From NCBI GenBank assembly GCA_947628575.1, contig CANRAK010000020.1:1-19282 (forward strand): a stretch of 19,282 nucleotides of DNA. The letters are read 5' to 3'. Both the position numbers and the translations under genes were made by a program. The DNA comes from an uncultured Clostridia bacterium. GTDB lineage: Bacteria > Bacillota > Clostridia > TANB77 > CAG-465. Shown here in pieces: positions 6,253-13,538 of this stretch (positions are counted from its first letter, which is position 1; each line of letters opens with the position of its first letter). Below the pieces are notes generated by a model. It ran no database searches, was not told the origin of the DNA, and saw only the letters and a program-made list of their open reading frames with translations.

Positions 6253-6329
6253 AGTATAAATGCATTGTCGACAGCATTTATAAAGCTACTGTGTCTAGGT
6301 AATTGTAACCTTGCCATAGTAGCTTTTTT
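6253..6329 (+). ncRNA. Small RNA C, about 77 nt, second copy
   Basis: Same design as small RNA B. Stem 1 (6255-6263 with 6274-6282) has 9 bp and the identical loop ATTGTCGACA. Relative to B, the G-C pair 6130/6155 is A-T (6256/6281) and the G-T pair 6133/6152 is A-T (6259/6278). The terminator stem AGCTACT (6284-6290) with AGTAGCT (6318-6324) ends in a T-run to 6329. The apical 23 bases (6293-6315) are identical to B. The RNA converges on the 3' end of yhhQ (stop at 6350) with about 20 bases between, so its terminator may also limit collision. Confidence 0.75.
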
Positions 6330-6349
6330 ATTCTTATATATATATTTAT

Positions 6350-7021
6350 TTATTCTATGCTTTTAATCTTTTTTGCTATATATAAAAACGGCGTATCACA
6401 TAATGCTATAAATATTTCTAGCATACAAGTTGTAATAGCTATCATAACTACCTCAGATAATGGATACACAAATAGAAAAGCACCAAAAACAAATAGAAAG
6501 TTCTCTGCACAATTACAAACTATAGTTGATACATTATTTCTTATCCACATTTTACTACCATTAAATTTTTGCATAAGCTTATTATATAAGTATACATCTG
6601 CAATATTAGATAAGAAAAACATAGTAATGCTAGATATACATACACGTGGTGTAAGTGAGAATAATTGCTTCATTGAATTGTGTGCAATATCTACTGAACT
6701 AGGTGTAAAAAGAAGTGTTAATTGACTTATTATTATAAATGCTATAACTGAAAACAATCCAATATATACTCCTTTTTTACTTTCTTTAATTCCATAGCAT
6801 TCTACTAAAATATCTGTTGCTAAGAAATTTGATGCAAATAGCACATTTCCTAATGTAGAACTTAGTCCTAAAATATCTACTGTTTTAGTCACCTGTATAT
6901 TTGCAAGAATAGATGCTATTGCTATCCACATAAATAGTCCAGATTTTCCAAATAATTTTTTAGCTAAAACTAACATACTAAATACAATTATTATTTCTAT
7001 TATAAGTAAAATTTCATTCAT
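6350..7021 (-). CDS. yhhQ: Queuosine precursor transporter, YhhQ family
   Basis: 223 residues from the ATG at 7021, chosen because AGGAGG precedes it. A longer in-frame start at 7102 would read through the riboswitch. The protein has about six hydrophobic segments and the family signature features: NIQVTK (41-46), ATDILVECYG (68-77) and RNNVST (161-166). YhhQ proteins import preQ0/preQ1, precursors of the queuosine base placed at position 34 of Tyr, His, Asn and Asp tRNAs. The preQ1-I riboswitch in its leader independently supports this. The gene lies downstream of a tRNA-His/tRNA-Gln unit, from which it is separated by a terminator. No clear promoter of its own is seen, so read-through may feed it. 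Confidence 0.93.
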   Translation of the reverse strand: MNEILLIIEIIIVFSMLVLAKKLFGKSGLFMWIAIASILANIQVTKTVDILGLSSTLGNVLFASNFLATDILVECYGIKESKKGVYIGLFSVIAFIIISQLTLLFTPSSVDIAHNSMKQLFSLTPRVCISSITMFFLSNIADVYLYNKLMQKFNGSKMWIRNNVSTIVCNCAENFLFVFGAFLFVYPLSEVVMIAITTCMLEIFIALCDTPFLYIAKKIKSIE

Positions 7022-7028
7022 TTTTTTG

Positions 7029-7070
7029 CCTCCTAGTTTTTTATAGTGGGATGGATTTTCGAACCACTGC
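7029..7070 (-). promoter_or_regulatory. PreQ1-I riboswitch controlling yhhQ
   Basis: On the minus strand the leader reads AGTGGTTCG, an A-rich loop with ATCC, then CCCACTATAAAAAACTAGG. This matches the preQ1-I pattern: P1 AGTGG/CCACT (7064-7068 with 7045-7049), conserved GGTTC, a CCC segment, and the AAAAAACTA tail (7034-7042). The tail runs straight into AGGAGG (7029-7034), the ribosome binding site. Loop TCC can pair with the GGA of that site, so ligand binding probably blocks translation. The predicted outcome is less transporter when preQ1 is plentiful. Confidence 0.9.
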
Positions 7071-7080
7071 AATAAAATAA

Positions 7081-7127
7081 TAAAAAATAATCTCTGTAAC
7101 ACTGTTATTTCAAGTATTACAGAGATT
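7081..7127 (-). terminator. Terminator after tRNA-Gln(TTG)
   Basis: An 11-bp perfect stem (AATCTCTGTAA 7089-7099 with 7117-7127) is followed on the minus strand by a T-rich run. Confidence 0.75.
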
Positions 7128-7135
7128 TAAAATTA

Positions 7136-7210
7136 TGGCTGGGCTGGCTGGATTCGAACCAGCGCATGCTAGAGTCAAAGTCTAGTGCCTTACCGCTTGG
7201 CGACAGCCCA
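7136..7210 (-). tRNA. tRNA-Gln(TTG)
   Basis: Minus-strand cloverleaf: acceptor TGGGCTG/CAGCCCA, anticodon stem CTAGA/TCTAG with loop CTTTGAC (anticodon TTG), GGTTCGAATCC T-arm, discriminator G and encoded CCA. It follows tRNA-His by 12 bases and shares its promoter. It is closely similar to tRNA-Gln(CTG) at 2709. Confidence 0.96.
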
Positions 7211-7222
7211 ATGTATAAGTAC

Positions 7223-7299
7223 TGGGGTGAATAGTGGGACTTGAACCCACGACATCCAGTGCCACAAACTGGCGCTCTACCAACTGAACTATATCCACC
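7223..7299 (-). tRNA. tRNA-His(GTG)
   Basis: Minus-strand cloverleaf with the extra 5' G of histidine tRNAs (G-1 opposite C73), acceptor GGTGGATA/TATTCACC with one G-T pair, anticodon stem CCAGT/ACTGG with loop TTGTGGC (anticodon GTG), and encoded CCA. GUN anticodons are queuosine targets, notable beside a preQ1-controlled transporter. First gene of a two-tRNA unit. Confidence 0.96.
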
Positions 7300-7317
7300 A
7301 TCAACAGCTACTTTTTC

Positions 7318-7346
7318 ATTATAATATTTTTTTTCATGTTTGTCAA
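7318..7346 (-). promoter_or_regulatory. Consensus promoter of the tRNA-His/tRNA-Gln unit
   Basis: TTGACA (7341-7346) and TATAAT (7318-7323) on the minus strand with 17-base spacing, exact consensus. Confidence 0.88.
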
Positions 7347-7352
7347 TATTTT

Positions 7353-7374
7353 GTGTAAAAATTAGTGTAAAAAT
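7353..7374. repeat. Direct repeat GTGTAAAAAT, 12-bp period
   Basis: GTGTAAAAAT at 7353-7362 and 7365-7374, between the trmB stop codon and the tRNA promoter. The 12-bp period and GTGTA core recall the GTGTAC-N6-GTGTAC element of the RHH loci; the resemblance is weak. Confidence 0.35.
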
Positions 7375-7377
7375 ACC

Positions 7378-8016
7378 CTAATACTCAACAATTATCTTAT
7401 AAATTGGTCCAAATGGAGAAAACTTTTTCTCATATTCTGTTTCTATATTAAATACATCTGCTTTATGTAGATCTAAATATACTTCTAGAAATTTTAGACC
7501 ATAGTTTTGCATACTTACAAGACTATACTCAAATAATAGTCTATTGTCTGTTTTAAATTCTATATTGCCATGTTTTCTTAATACTTTCTTATACTCTGCT
7601 AAAAATTTCTCATTTGTAAGTCTTCTTTTAGCATGTTTTTTCTTAGGCCATGGATCACTAAAATTTAGATATATTTTTTCTATTTGGTTATCTTCAAATA
7701 CTTGTGCTATATCTATTGCATCAAAAGACATGAAAAATACATTATCTAATTTAATATTATTTTCAGTTTCATATCTTATTAATTTTTTAGCTGCTAGTGC
7801 AAGTACTTGAACGGATACTTCTACACCAATATAGATATTTTCTTTATCTAATATAGCTAGCTGTGTAATAAAATCTCCTTTTCCCATTCCTATTTCCAAA
7901 AATATCTTTTTTCCTTTATTTTTAGCTATTATATTTTGTATAGTTTCTTTATCTTTTATGTATCTATCAAAACTATTTAACTGTTCAACCGCTTTCGGAT
8001 TATATCTTGTCCTCAT
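7378..8016 (-). CDS. trmB: tRNA (guanine-N7-)-methyltransferase
   Basis: 212 residues, the normal length for the family. It methylates G46 in the variable loop of tRNAs using S-adenosylmethionine. The SAM-binding glycine motif is EIGMGKG (41-47), followed by the TrmB signature DPWPKKKHAKRR (121-132), with a catalytic/binding Asp, and near the C-terminus the conserved TEYEKKFSPFGPIYK. ATG follows AAGGAGG, which overlaps the stop codon of the upstream gene (9-base gap), so translation is probably coupled. It is the last gene of the secG-rnr operon. Confidence 0.96.
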   Translation of the reverse strand: MRTRYNPKAVEQLNSFDRYIKDKETIQNIIAKNKGKKIFLEIGMGKGDFITQLAILDKENIYIGVEVSVQVLALAAKKLIRYETENNIKLDNVFFMSFDAIDIAQVFEDNQIEKIYLNFSDPWPKKKHAKRRLTNEKFLAEYKKVLRKHGNIEFKTDNRLLFEYSLVSMQNYGLKFLEVYLDLHKADVFNIETEYEKKFSPFGPIYKIIVEY

Positions 8017-8025
8017 TTTGCCTCC

Positions 8026-8712
8026 TTATATTTTAGTAATCAATACTCCTATAACCTCAATAATAACAGATACTGCACCTAAGATAACGAAGTTAAGATA
8101 TGGTATTTTTACATTACATTCTTGTATTTTTCTTGCCTTCTCTTCTTGTTTTTTATTAATTTCTTCTACTTTTTTATCATCTTTTCTAATTTCATATATT
8201 TGCTTTTTTACATCATTAAATGTAAAGCTAGATTGATGATAGTATTTATTCTTTTTTGTACTTAATTTACAATAATATAATCCAATACTAATACATAATG
8301 AATAAAATATTATTTGAATTAATCCTCCAATATATAGAGTTGGCATAAAACTTATTCCACATATATGTCTTACTACCATATCATTTACAATTATAATTGC
8401 CTGCATTATTCCCATAATTGATATTGGAACATATGGTGTTATACCTGCTAATATAATGATAAAGCTTAAGAATAAACATTCTCTAATTTGACTAATTAGC
8501 GATGTAGGTGTTACATCTGTAGCTAAGCTCATATCACTACTTGAAAACATCATTGATATAAATGTTAGTGTATACAGTATAATAGATATTACACTAATTA
8601 CAATGTGTTTCTTTTTTAAATTTTCATTATAAAATTTCTTTAGTTGCTCTATTATACTGTTTGCATTTAAGTTAACATTCATTTTTTTTACATTATTATT
8701 TTGTACTTTCAT
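8026..8712 (-). CDS. Membrane protein of unknown function
   Basis: 228 residues; ATG follows GAGGTG. A polar, Asn-rich N-terminus (1-35) is followed by hydrophobic segments at about 37-55, 80-112 and 122-147. Then comes a charged, probably coiled-coil stretch (150-200, rich in Lys/Glu) and a last hydrophobic segment at 205-226. I recognise no family. It sits between rnr and trmB with gaps of 12 and 9 bases, so it is co-transcribed with RNA-processing genes. smpB, which often follows rnr in Firmicutes, is not here, and this protein bears no resemblance to SmpB. Confidence 0.8.
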   Translation of the reverse strand: MKVQNNNVKKMNVNLNANSIIEQLKKFYNENLKKKHIVISVISIILYTLTFISMMFSSSDMSLATDVTPTSLISQIRECLFLSFIIILAGITPYVPISIMGIMQAIIIVNDMVVRHICGISFMPTLYIGGLIQIIFYSLCISIGLYYCKLSTKKNKYYHQSSFTFNDVKKQIYEIRKDDKKVEEINKKQEEKARKIQECNVKIPYLNFVILGAVSVIIEVIGVLITKI

Positions 8713-8724
8713 TAATCACACCTC

Positions 8725-10881
8725 TTATATAATTCTAAAATCTATTTGTTTTGTTAATACATCTGACCTTATTAACTCAACTTTTAGCTTATCTCCTATC
8801 TTATATGTTATACCTGTTTTTTCACCTATTAGCATATGTCTATTTTCATTATACATAAAGTAATCGTCTGGCATATCATTAAATGAAACAAATCCTTCTA
8901 CTGTATTTTCAAGTTCTATAAATATTCCAAATGATGTTACAGATACTATTCTTGCATCAAACTTCTCACCAATAAATGATTGCATATACATAGCACTATA
9001 TAAGCTATCAAAATCTCTTTCTATTTTTGTTGCATTTTTTTCCATTTCAGATGAGCTTTTAGCATACTTTTCAGCTTGCATTTCATAACGTATTAATTCA
9101 TTATTTCCAAACAACATATTGTTTTCTAATGCTTTTGTAATCATTCTGTGTATAAATAAGTCAGGATATCTTCTTATTGGAGAAGTAAAATGACAATAAT
9201 ACTTTGCATTAAGTCCAAAATGTCCTAAACATTCATGGCTATATTTTGCAAGTTTTAAAGACCTAAGCATATATGTTGATATTATATCTTTTTCCTCATT
9301 ATTTTCAACTTTACTTAGAATATCTGATAATGCTTTAGGATGAATATCTTTTATCCCTTTAAGTTTTAATTTATAATTTGAAAGTATTAAATTTAAGTCT
9401 TTTAGCTTATCTTCATCAGGTTTTTCATGAATACGATATATAAATGGTAATTCTAAAAAATAATATTTTTCTGCAATTGCCATATTAGTTATTAGCATAA
9501 ATTCTTCTATTATTGTATTAGCAAATGTAATTGGATATGGCTCTATATTTTTAACATCACCATTTTCATCTAATACTATATGAGTTTCAGGAATTTCAAA
9601 ATTTATGCAGCCTTCTTTTAATCTTTTATCATTTAAAATATGTGCTAACTCTTGCATTAACATTAAATCTTTTTTATATTTTTCATATTCATTTTTTAAG
9701 TCTTCATCTTCTTGATTTGAAATTACTTTATATACCTTTTCATAGCTCATCTTTTTTTCTACTTTTATTACAGCTTTAAAAACATCTGAGCTTAATAGTT
9801 CACCCATACTAGATATTTGCATATCTACACCTAAAGCTAATCTTTCTTCTCCAGCATTTAGACTACAAATACCATTAGATAATTTCTTAGGTAGCATTGG
9901 AATAACTTTACCTGGTATATATATACTTGTTCCTCTTGCTATTGCCTCTTTATCTAGTGCTGTTTTTTCTTTTACATAGTGACTTACATCTGCTATATAT
10001 ACAGATAAAGTATACGTATTATCTTTATTTTTCTTAACGCAAACAGCATCATCTAAATCTTTTGCATCTTCTGCATCTATTGTATATACTCTTTCTTTTG
10101 TTCTATCTACTCTACCTATTTTTTCTTCTTTTAATACTTCATTTGGTATATTTTCTAATTCCTCTTTAACCAGATCATTAAAATCTTCCATTTCATCTAG
10201 TCCATAAGATACATATAATGATTTTGCATCTATATGCGCATCAGAAGAATCTCCTATAATTCTTGTTATTTTACCTTCAGCTTTACTTGATGCTGTTGGA
10301 TACTTTTCTATATTAACTTGTACTACCTGTCTATCACGTATATTTTGAGAGTTCTTCTTAGAAATATATATATCTTGTATACTGTCATCTATTGGAATGA
10401 TAAAACCAAAATTTTTAGACTTACTAAATCTTCCTATAACCTGTGTAGTATTTCTTTTTAATATTTTAACAACTTTTCCTTCTCTACTTTTTCCAGATGA
10501 CTCTAGTATTTCAACGAGTATATCATCATTATTCATAGCACCATTTAAATTCCTAGCTGAAATATATACATCTTCTCCATTTTCAACTATTCCAAATCCA
10601 AATCCTGCACTTTTTGCTTGATACTTACATTTAACTAAATCACTTTTATCCAGTGGTACATACCTTTTACTATCATCTACATATACCACACCTTCTTGTT
10701 CTAATTCAGATAAAATTCTATCTAGCATAGCAATATCTGCTTTTGGTATAGAAAATAATGCTGCTATTTGTTTCTTAGTTACAAGTTCATATTTATTATC
10801 TAAAAAAAAGGAAGTTAATACTTCCTTCCTCATAGTATATTTATCTTTTTGTATTTTATTAACTATTTTCTTTTTATTCAT
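8725..10881 (-). CDS. rnr: Ribonuclease R (RNase II/R family)
   Basis: 718 residues, close to the usual length. Order: an N-terminal winged-helix-like segment (about 15-75), cold-shock OB domains (about 80-215), the RNB catalytic domain starting at about 255 with the metal-binding aspartates of DAEDAKDLDDA (269-279), HFTSPIRRYPDL in the distal part of the RNB domain, and a C-terminal S1 domain (roughly 630-715). It is a processive 3'-to-5' exoribonuclease that degrades structured RNA and works in rRNA/tmRNA quality control. ATG follows AAAGGA, 14 bases after the secG stop; secG-rnr is a conserved Firmicute pair. Its early coding region contains a terminator-shaped hairpin (10802-10826). Confidence 0.97.
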   Translation of the reverse strand: MNKKKIVNKIQKDKYTMRKEVLTSFFLDNKYELVTKKQIAALFSIPKADIAMLDRILSELEQEGVVYVDDSKRYVPLDKSDLVKCKYQAKSAGFGFGIVENGEDVYISARNLNGAMNNDDILVEILESSGKSREGKVVKILKRNTTQVIGRFSKSKNFGFIIPIDDSIQDIYISKKNSQNIRDRQVVQVNIEKYPTASSKAEGKITRIIGDSSDAHIDAKSLYVSYGLDEMEDFNDLVKEELENIPNEVLKEEKIGRVDRTKERVYTIDAEDAKDLDDAVCVKKNKDNTYTLSVYIADVSHYVKEKTALDKEAIARGTSIYIPGKVIPMLPKKLSNGICSLNAGEERLALGVDMQISSMGELLSSDVFKAVIKVEKKMSYEKVYKVISNQEDEDLKNEYEKYKKDLMLMQELAHILNDKRLKEGCINFEIPETHIVLDENGDVKNIEPYPITFANTIIEEFMLITNMAIAEKYYFLELPFIYRIHEKPDEDKLKDLNLILSNYKLKLKGIKDIHPKALSDILSKVENNEEKDIISTYMLRSLKLAKYSHECLGHFGLNAKYYCHFTSPIRRYPDLFIHRMITKALENNMLFGNNELIRYEMQAEKYAKSSSEMEKNATKIERDFDSLYSAMYMQSFIGEKFDARIVSVTSFGIFIELENTVEGFVSFNDMPDDYFMYNENRHMLIGEKTGITYKIGDKLKVELIRSDVLTKQIDFRII
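10802..10826 (-). terminator. Terminator-like hairpin inside the start of rnr
   Basis: On the minus strand AGGAAGT-ATTA-ACTTCCT (7-bp stem, 10809-10826) is followed by eight T's (10802-10809). It lies about 55 bases into the rnr coding sequence. It looks like an intrinsic terminator, but coding constraint (Lys-Glu-Val-Leu-Thr-Ser-Phe-Phe) could produce it by chance. Confidence 0.4.
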
Positions 10882-10895
10882 CTTGTTCCTTTATC

Positions 10896-11132
10896 CTACT
10901 TAATTATTGAAAAAGTTGTTGCAAAACATAGTACACAAAAAATTATAGCTAATACAACTGTATATTTAGATAGTATACCATCTAAAGTTTTTGATTTATT
11001 TGAACCATAAAAAGTATTATTTCCAGTTATAGCAGATTTTTGATCTTTACTAGATTGCATCATTACTACTATTGTAAGTATTATTCCAACTATTATTGTA
11101 GCTATTGCTAAAGTCCAATCTATCCAACCCAT
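10896..11132 (-). CDS. secG: Preprotein translocase subunit SecG
   Basis: 78 residues, a typical SecG size. Two hydrophobic segments (about 5-24 and 58-76) flank the conserved polar loop with MMQSSKDQ and a GS-rich stretch. SecG assists SecYEG-SecA in protein export across the membrane. ATG follows GGGAGG. First gene of the operon secG-rnr-unknown-trmB. Confidence 0.94.
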   Translation of the reverse strand: MGWIDWTLAIATIIVGIILTIVVMMQSSKDQKSAITGNNTFYGSNKSKTLDGILSKYTVVLAIIFCVLCFATTFSIIK

Positions 11133-11172
11133 ATTGTATTCCTCCCATAAAATCTCTTTTTTTTACTCACTT

Positions 11173-11201
11173 ATTATAACATAAAAGATATTAAATTACA
11201 A
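11173..11201 (-). promoter_or_regulatory. Promoter of the secG operon
   Basis: TTGTAA (11196-11201), 17-base spacer, TATAAT (11173-11178) on the minus strand, 41 bases before the secG start codon. Confidence 0.7.
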
Positions 11202-11216
11202 GCTTATATCTGTGTT

Positions 11217-13175
11217 TTATTTAATTGCATCTAGTAATTCTTCTATTTTTTGACTATTTAATATTATATTTATATCTTTATACTTTAATTTTATCTCATT
11301 TGCATACTCTTTATATAGCTGTAATGAAAGACTATTTTGTGCATGTTCCACTTTAAGTCTATTAATATTTTTTAATAAATTTTCTAAATAGCTAACATAT
11401 CCTTCTTTAATATCTTTATAGTTATTTGTTACTAAATAACTTAAATATTTTAAAGTAAAATGAATATTATCATCTAGTGCATACTTATTATACTTTTCAT
11501 ATTTCATTTCCCTATTAGTAATATCTTCAATTTTCTGAGTTATTTCCAGTCTTTTTTCCACATTATCCTCATTATACAGTTCCTTTTTTATATCCATTAT
11601 ATCTAGATATGTCTGACATGCAATTATATAATTTTTTAAGTATTGCATATCAAAAGGAGATAAAACAGATACTACTTCACATTTATTAATAATTTTTTCT
11701 TGTTCTTGTAGGTTGTTATTAAGATTACTTACATCATTTGGCTCTACTACATAAGCTATAATTTCAGATGTACTAATAACAAATGAAATAGCAAATAATG
11801 TTATACCAATAATACTTAATACATTTATTTTAGTTTGCTTAAGACTTTCTTTATCTACACAGCTCCCTATTATTATAGCTAACATATATAGCATGAAAGT
11901 ATATGTTAAAAATACATCAAAAAGACTAAACACAATTATTGAAATAAGCATAATCTTATATGTATTGTTCTTACAACATTTAAATGTATATATAATTAAG
12001 CATACAAATGATATAAATCCTAATATACCAGACTCTAATAACACCTGTAGTGGTAGGCTATGTACTTCTAATGATATATACTCTAATGTTTGAACTGTCT
12101 CATAAGCAGTTCTAAATCCGTTACCACCAATTCCAAATATAAATGTTAGTGGAGTTTTAAATACTAATTTTAAAGCATCTGTGTAGTATGTAAATCTTAG
12201 CTTTGTACTATTAAAATTACTAAAATACTCTTTTATTTGTAATATTAATCCATTATCTTTTAAAAGAGAAAAATTACATACTAGAGATACTAATATTATA
12301 GTTAATGCTATTATTCGAGCTACATTATTTATTTTTTTATTATCTTTACTTAAAATATAACAATATATAAAATATATAATTAATGTTACTGTTAGTACTA
12401 AATATACATTATATTTAGCTATACATGTTGCGGTTAAAAATGAGTATATTGTAGTTATACCAATATCTAGTATTATATTATACTTTTTATATATTATACA
12501 GTAAAATATTGTACTAAGAATATATATAAATAGTGCCATTTTTGATTCTGTTAAAATTATAGATAAAGTAAAGAAATATAATATTGCCATATACAAAGAT
12601 TTTTTTACACCTTTGCATTCGCCTTTAGCTATTTTATCTAAAATATAGATAGAAGATATTACGCAAAGTAGCCCTAGTAAATTTGAGTATTGTATTACTG
12701 AAGACATTCTTGTTGTACCTTCATCTAAATATCCACTTCCTATACTTTCTAAAGGCTTATCTAGATATTTATTTCCTAGCTCATCAAATCCAAATAAGCA
12801 AAATATAATAGTGGTTATAACAATGAATTTTAAATATTTTTCTTTATTTTCAGAATTTATTACCATTAATACAATAAGTGACATGCTATATATCCTTATT
12901 GCAAAATTTAGAGCACCAGATACAGTATATGCATTAAATAGTACTGGAATAAAATATGATATAGCAAGTATTATTAAAAACAAAGATAATATGTTATTTT
13001 TTTTGATATTCTTTATATTCAATATGTAAAAAATAGCAGATACTACTTGAATAATATATATTCCAAGTAAACTATCTTGCTTATAGTATCCACCTTTTTT
13101 TATACCAATTATGAATAAAGAAAAAATTATTATATACTCTAAAAAACTATTTATTTTCTTTTTATCTAATGTCAT
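11217..13175 (-). CDS. O-antigen ligase/polymerase-like (Wzy_C) membrane protein
   Basis: 652 residues with about eleven to twelve hydrophobic segments up to residue 475, then a soluble, mostly helical C-terminal region of about 175 residues. The Wzy_C features are present: R327 in LRFTYYTDALKLV, GIGGNGFR (348-355) and a conserved His (H372) in EVHSLPLQVLLESGILGF. Such proteins polymerise or transfer lipid-linked glycans on the outer membrane face. In a Firmicute this would mean a capsule, exopolysaccharide or wall-linked glycan. No glycosyltransferases flank it, so the substrate is unknown. The ATG follows GAGGTAG. No terminator separates it from the secG promoter. Confidence 0.82.
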   Translation of the reverse strand: MTLDKKKINSFLEYIIIFSLFIIGIKKGGYYKQDSLLGIYIIQVVSAIFYILNIKNIKKNNILSLFLIILAISYFIPVLFNAYTVSGALNFAIRIYSMSLIVLMVINSENKEKYLKFIVITTIIFCLFGFDELGNKYLDKPLESIGSGYLDEGTTRMSSVIQYSNLLGLLCVISSIYILDKIAKGECKGVKKSLYMAILYFFTLSIILTESKMALFIYILSTIFYCIIYKKYNIILDIGITTIYSFLTATCIAKYNVYLVLTVTLIIYFIYCYILSKDNKKINNVARIIALTIILVSLVCNFSLLKDNGLILQIKEYFSNFNSTKLRFTYYTDALKLVFKTPLTFIFGIGGNGFRTAYETVQTLEYISLEVHSLPLQVLLESGILGFISFVCLIIYTFKCCKNNTYKIMLISIIVFSLFDVFLTYTFMLYMLAIIIGSCVDKESLKQTKINVLSIIGITLFAISFVISTSEIIAYVVEPNDVSNLNNNLQEQEKIINKCEVVSVLSPFDMQYLKNYIIACQTYLDIMDIKKELYNEDNVEKRLEITQKIEDITNREMKYEKYNKYALDDNIHFTLKYLSYLVTNNYKDIKEGYVSYLENLLKNINRLKVEHAQNSLSLQLYKEYANEIKLKYKDINIILNSQKIEELLDAIK

Positions 13176-13197
13176 ATTTCTACCTCAATATAACTAA

Positions 13198-13226
13198 ATT
13201 ATATATTGTTTAATATAAAATTGCAA
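13198..13226 (-). promoter_or_regulatory. Promoter of the Wzy-like gene
   Basis: TTGCAA (13221-13226), 17-base spacer, TATAAT (13198-13203) on the minus strand, directly after the T-run of the RHH gene 2 terminator. Confidence 0.6.
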
Positions 13227-13227
13227 G

Positions 13228-13249
13228 AAAAAAGAGACTTCAAAGTCTC
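13228..13249 (-). terminator. Terminator of RHH gene 2
   Basis: GAGACT/AGTCTC stem (13234-13239 and 13244-13249) with six T's after it on the minus strand. Confidence 0.75.
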
Positions 13250-13253
13250 CTTA

Positions 13254-13430
13254 CTATGTATCTAGATTATCTAGTCCATACTCTATTATTTGATTTACTA
13301 CACTATTAAATGAAATATTATTTTTTTCAGCTAAATATGCAATTTTATCATAAGTATCGCCACTCATTCTAATTGTACGTGTTATTGTATCTTTCCCCTT
13401 ATTATTAGCTACTATTTTTAACTTATCCAT
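13254..13430 (-). CDS. Ribbon-helix-helix DNA-binding regulator 2
   Basis: 58 residues from ATG at 13430. As in its paralogue at 5700-5891, an in-frame GTG nine bases upstream belongs to the AGGTG ribosome binding site. Strand TRTIRMS (about 17-23), then helices with YDKIAYLAE and NISFNSVVNQIIEYGL. Roughly 28 of 58 residues match RHH protein 1, including the whole RTIRM strand that contacts DNA in this fold, so both may read the same operator. It diverges from a 52-residue membrane peptide gene across a GTGTAC-N6-GTGTAC site. Autoregulation is likely from that geometry. Confidence 0.82.
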   Translation of the reverse strand: MDKLKIVANNKGKDTITRTIRMSGDTYDKIAYLAEKNNISFNSVVNQIIEYGLDNLDT

Positions 13431-13447
13431 TGCTATCACCTAGTTTT

Positions 13448-13453
13448 ATTATA
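13448..13453 (-). promoter_or_regulatory. -10 box of RHH gene 2
   Basis: TATAAT on the minus strand. The operator-like repeat starts 22 bases upstream, identical spacing to RHH gene 1. Confidence 0.5.
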
Positions 13454-13475
13454 TGTAAAAAAAGTAACAAAATTA

Positions 13476-13493
13476 GTGTACCATGTTGTGTAC
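13476..13493. promoter_or_regulatory. Operator-like repeat GTGTAC-N6-GTGTAC (site 2)
   Basis: GTGTAC at 13476-13481 and 13488-13493. It lies between divergent RHH gene 2 and the small membrane peptide gene, and overlaps the -35 (TGTACA, 13489-13494) of the latter. Same 12-bp-period element as site 1 at 5937-5954. Confidence 0.6.
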
Positions 13494-13517
13494 AATTAAG
13501 TGATATCGTGATATAAT
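13489..13517 (+). promoter_or_regulatory. Promoter of the small membrane peptide gene
   Basis: TGTACA (13489-13494), 17-base spacer, TATAAT (13512-13517). The -35 is embedded in the operator-like repeat, so binding there should block it. Confidence 0.55.
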
Positions 13518-13538
13518 GTACTTACTGAGGTGATTATT

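Noticed and set aside
6092..6329. Repeated units as a possible CRISPR array
   Set aside because: There are only two copies. The repeated part includes promoters and terminators, spacing is not spacer-like, and no cas gene is present.
6357..6725. Open frame of 122 codons on the plus strand, antisense to yhhQ
   Set aside because: It is the mirror of a well-supported transporter gene, has no ribosome binding site and no recognisable domain.
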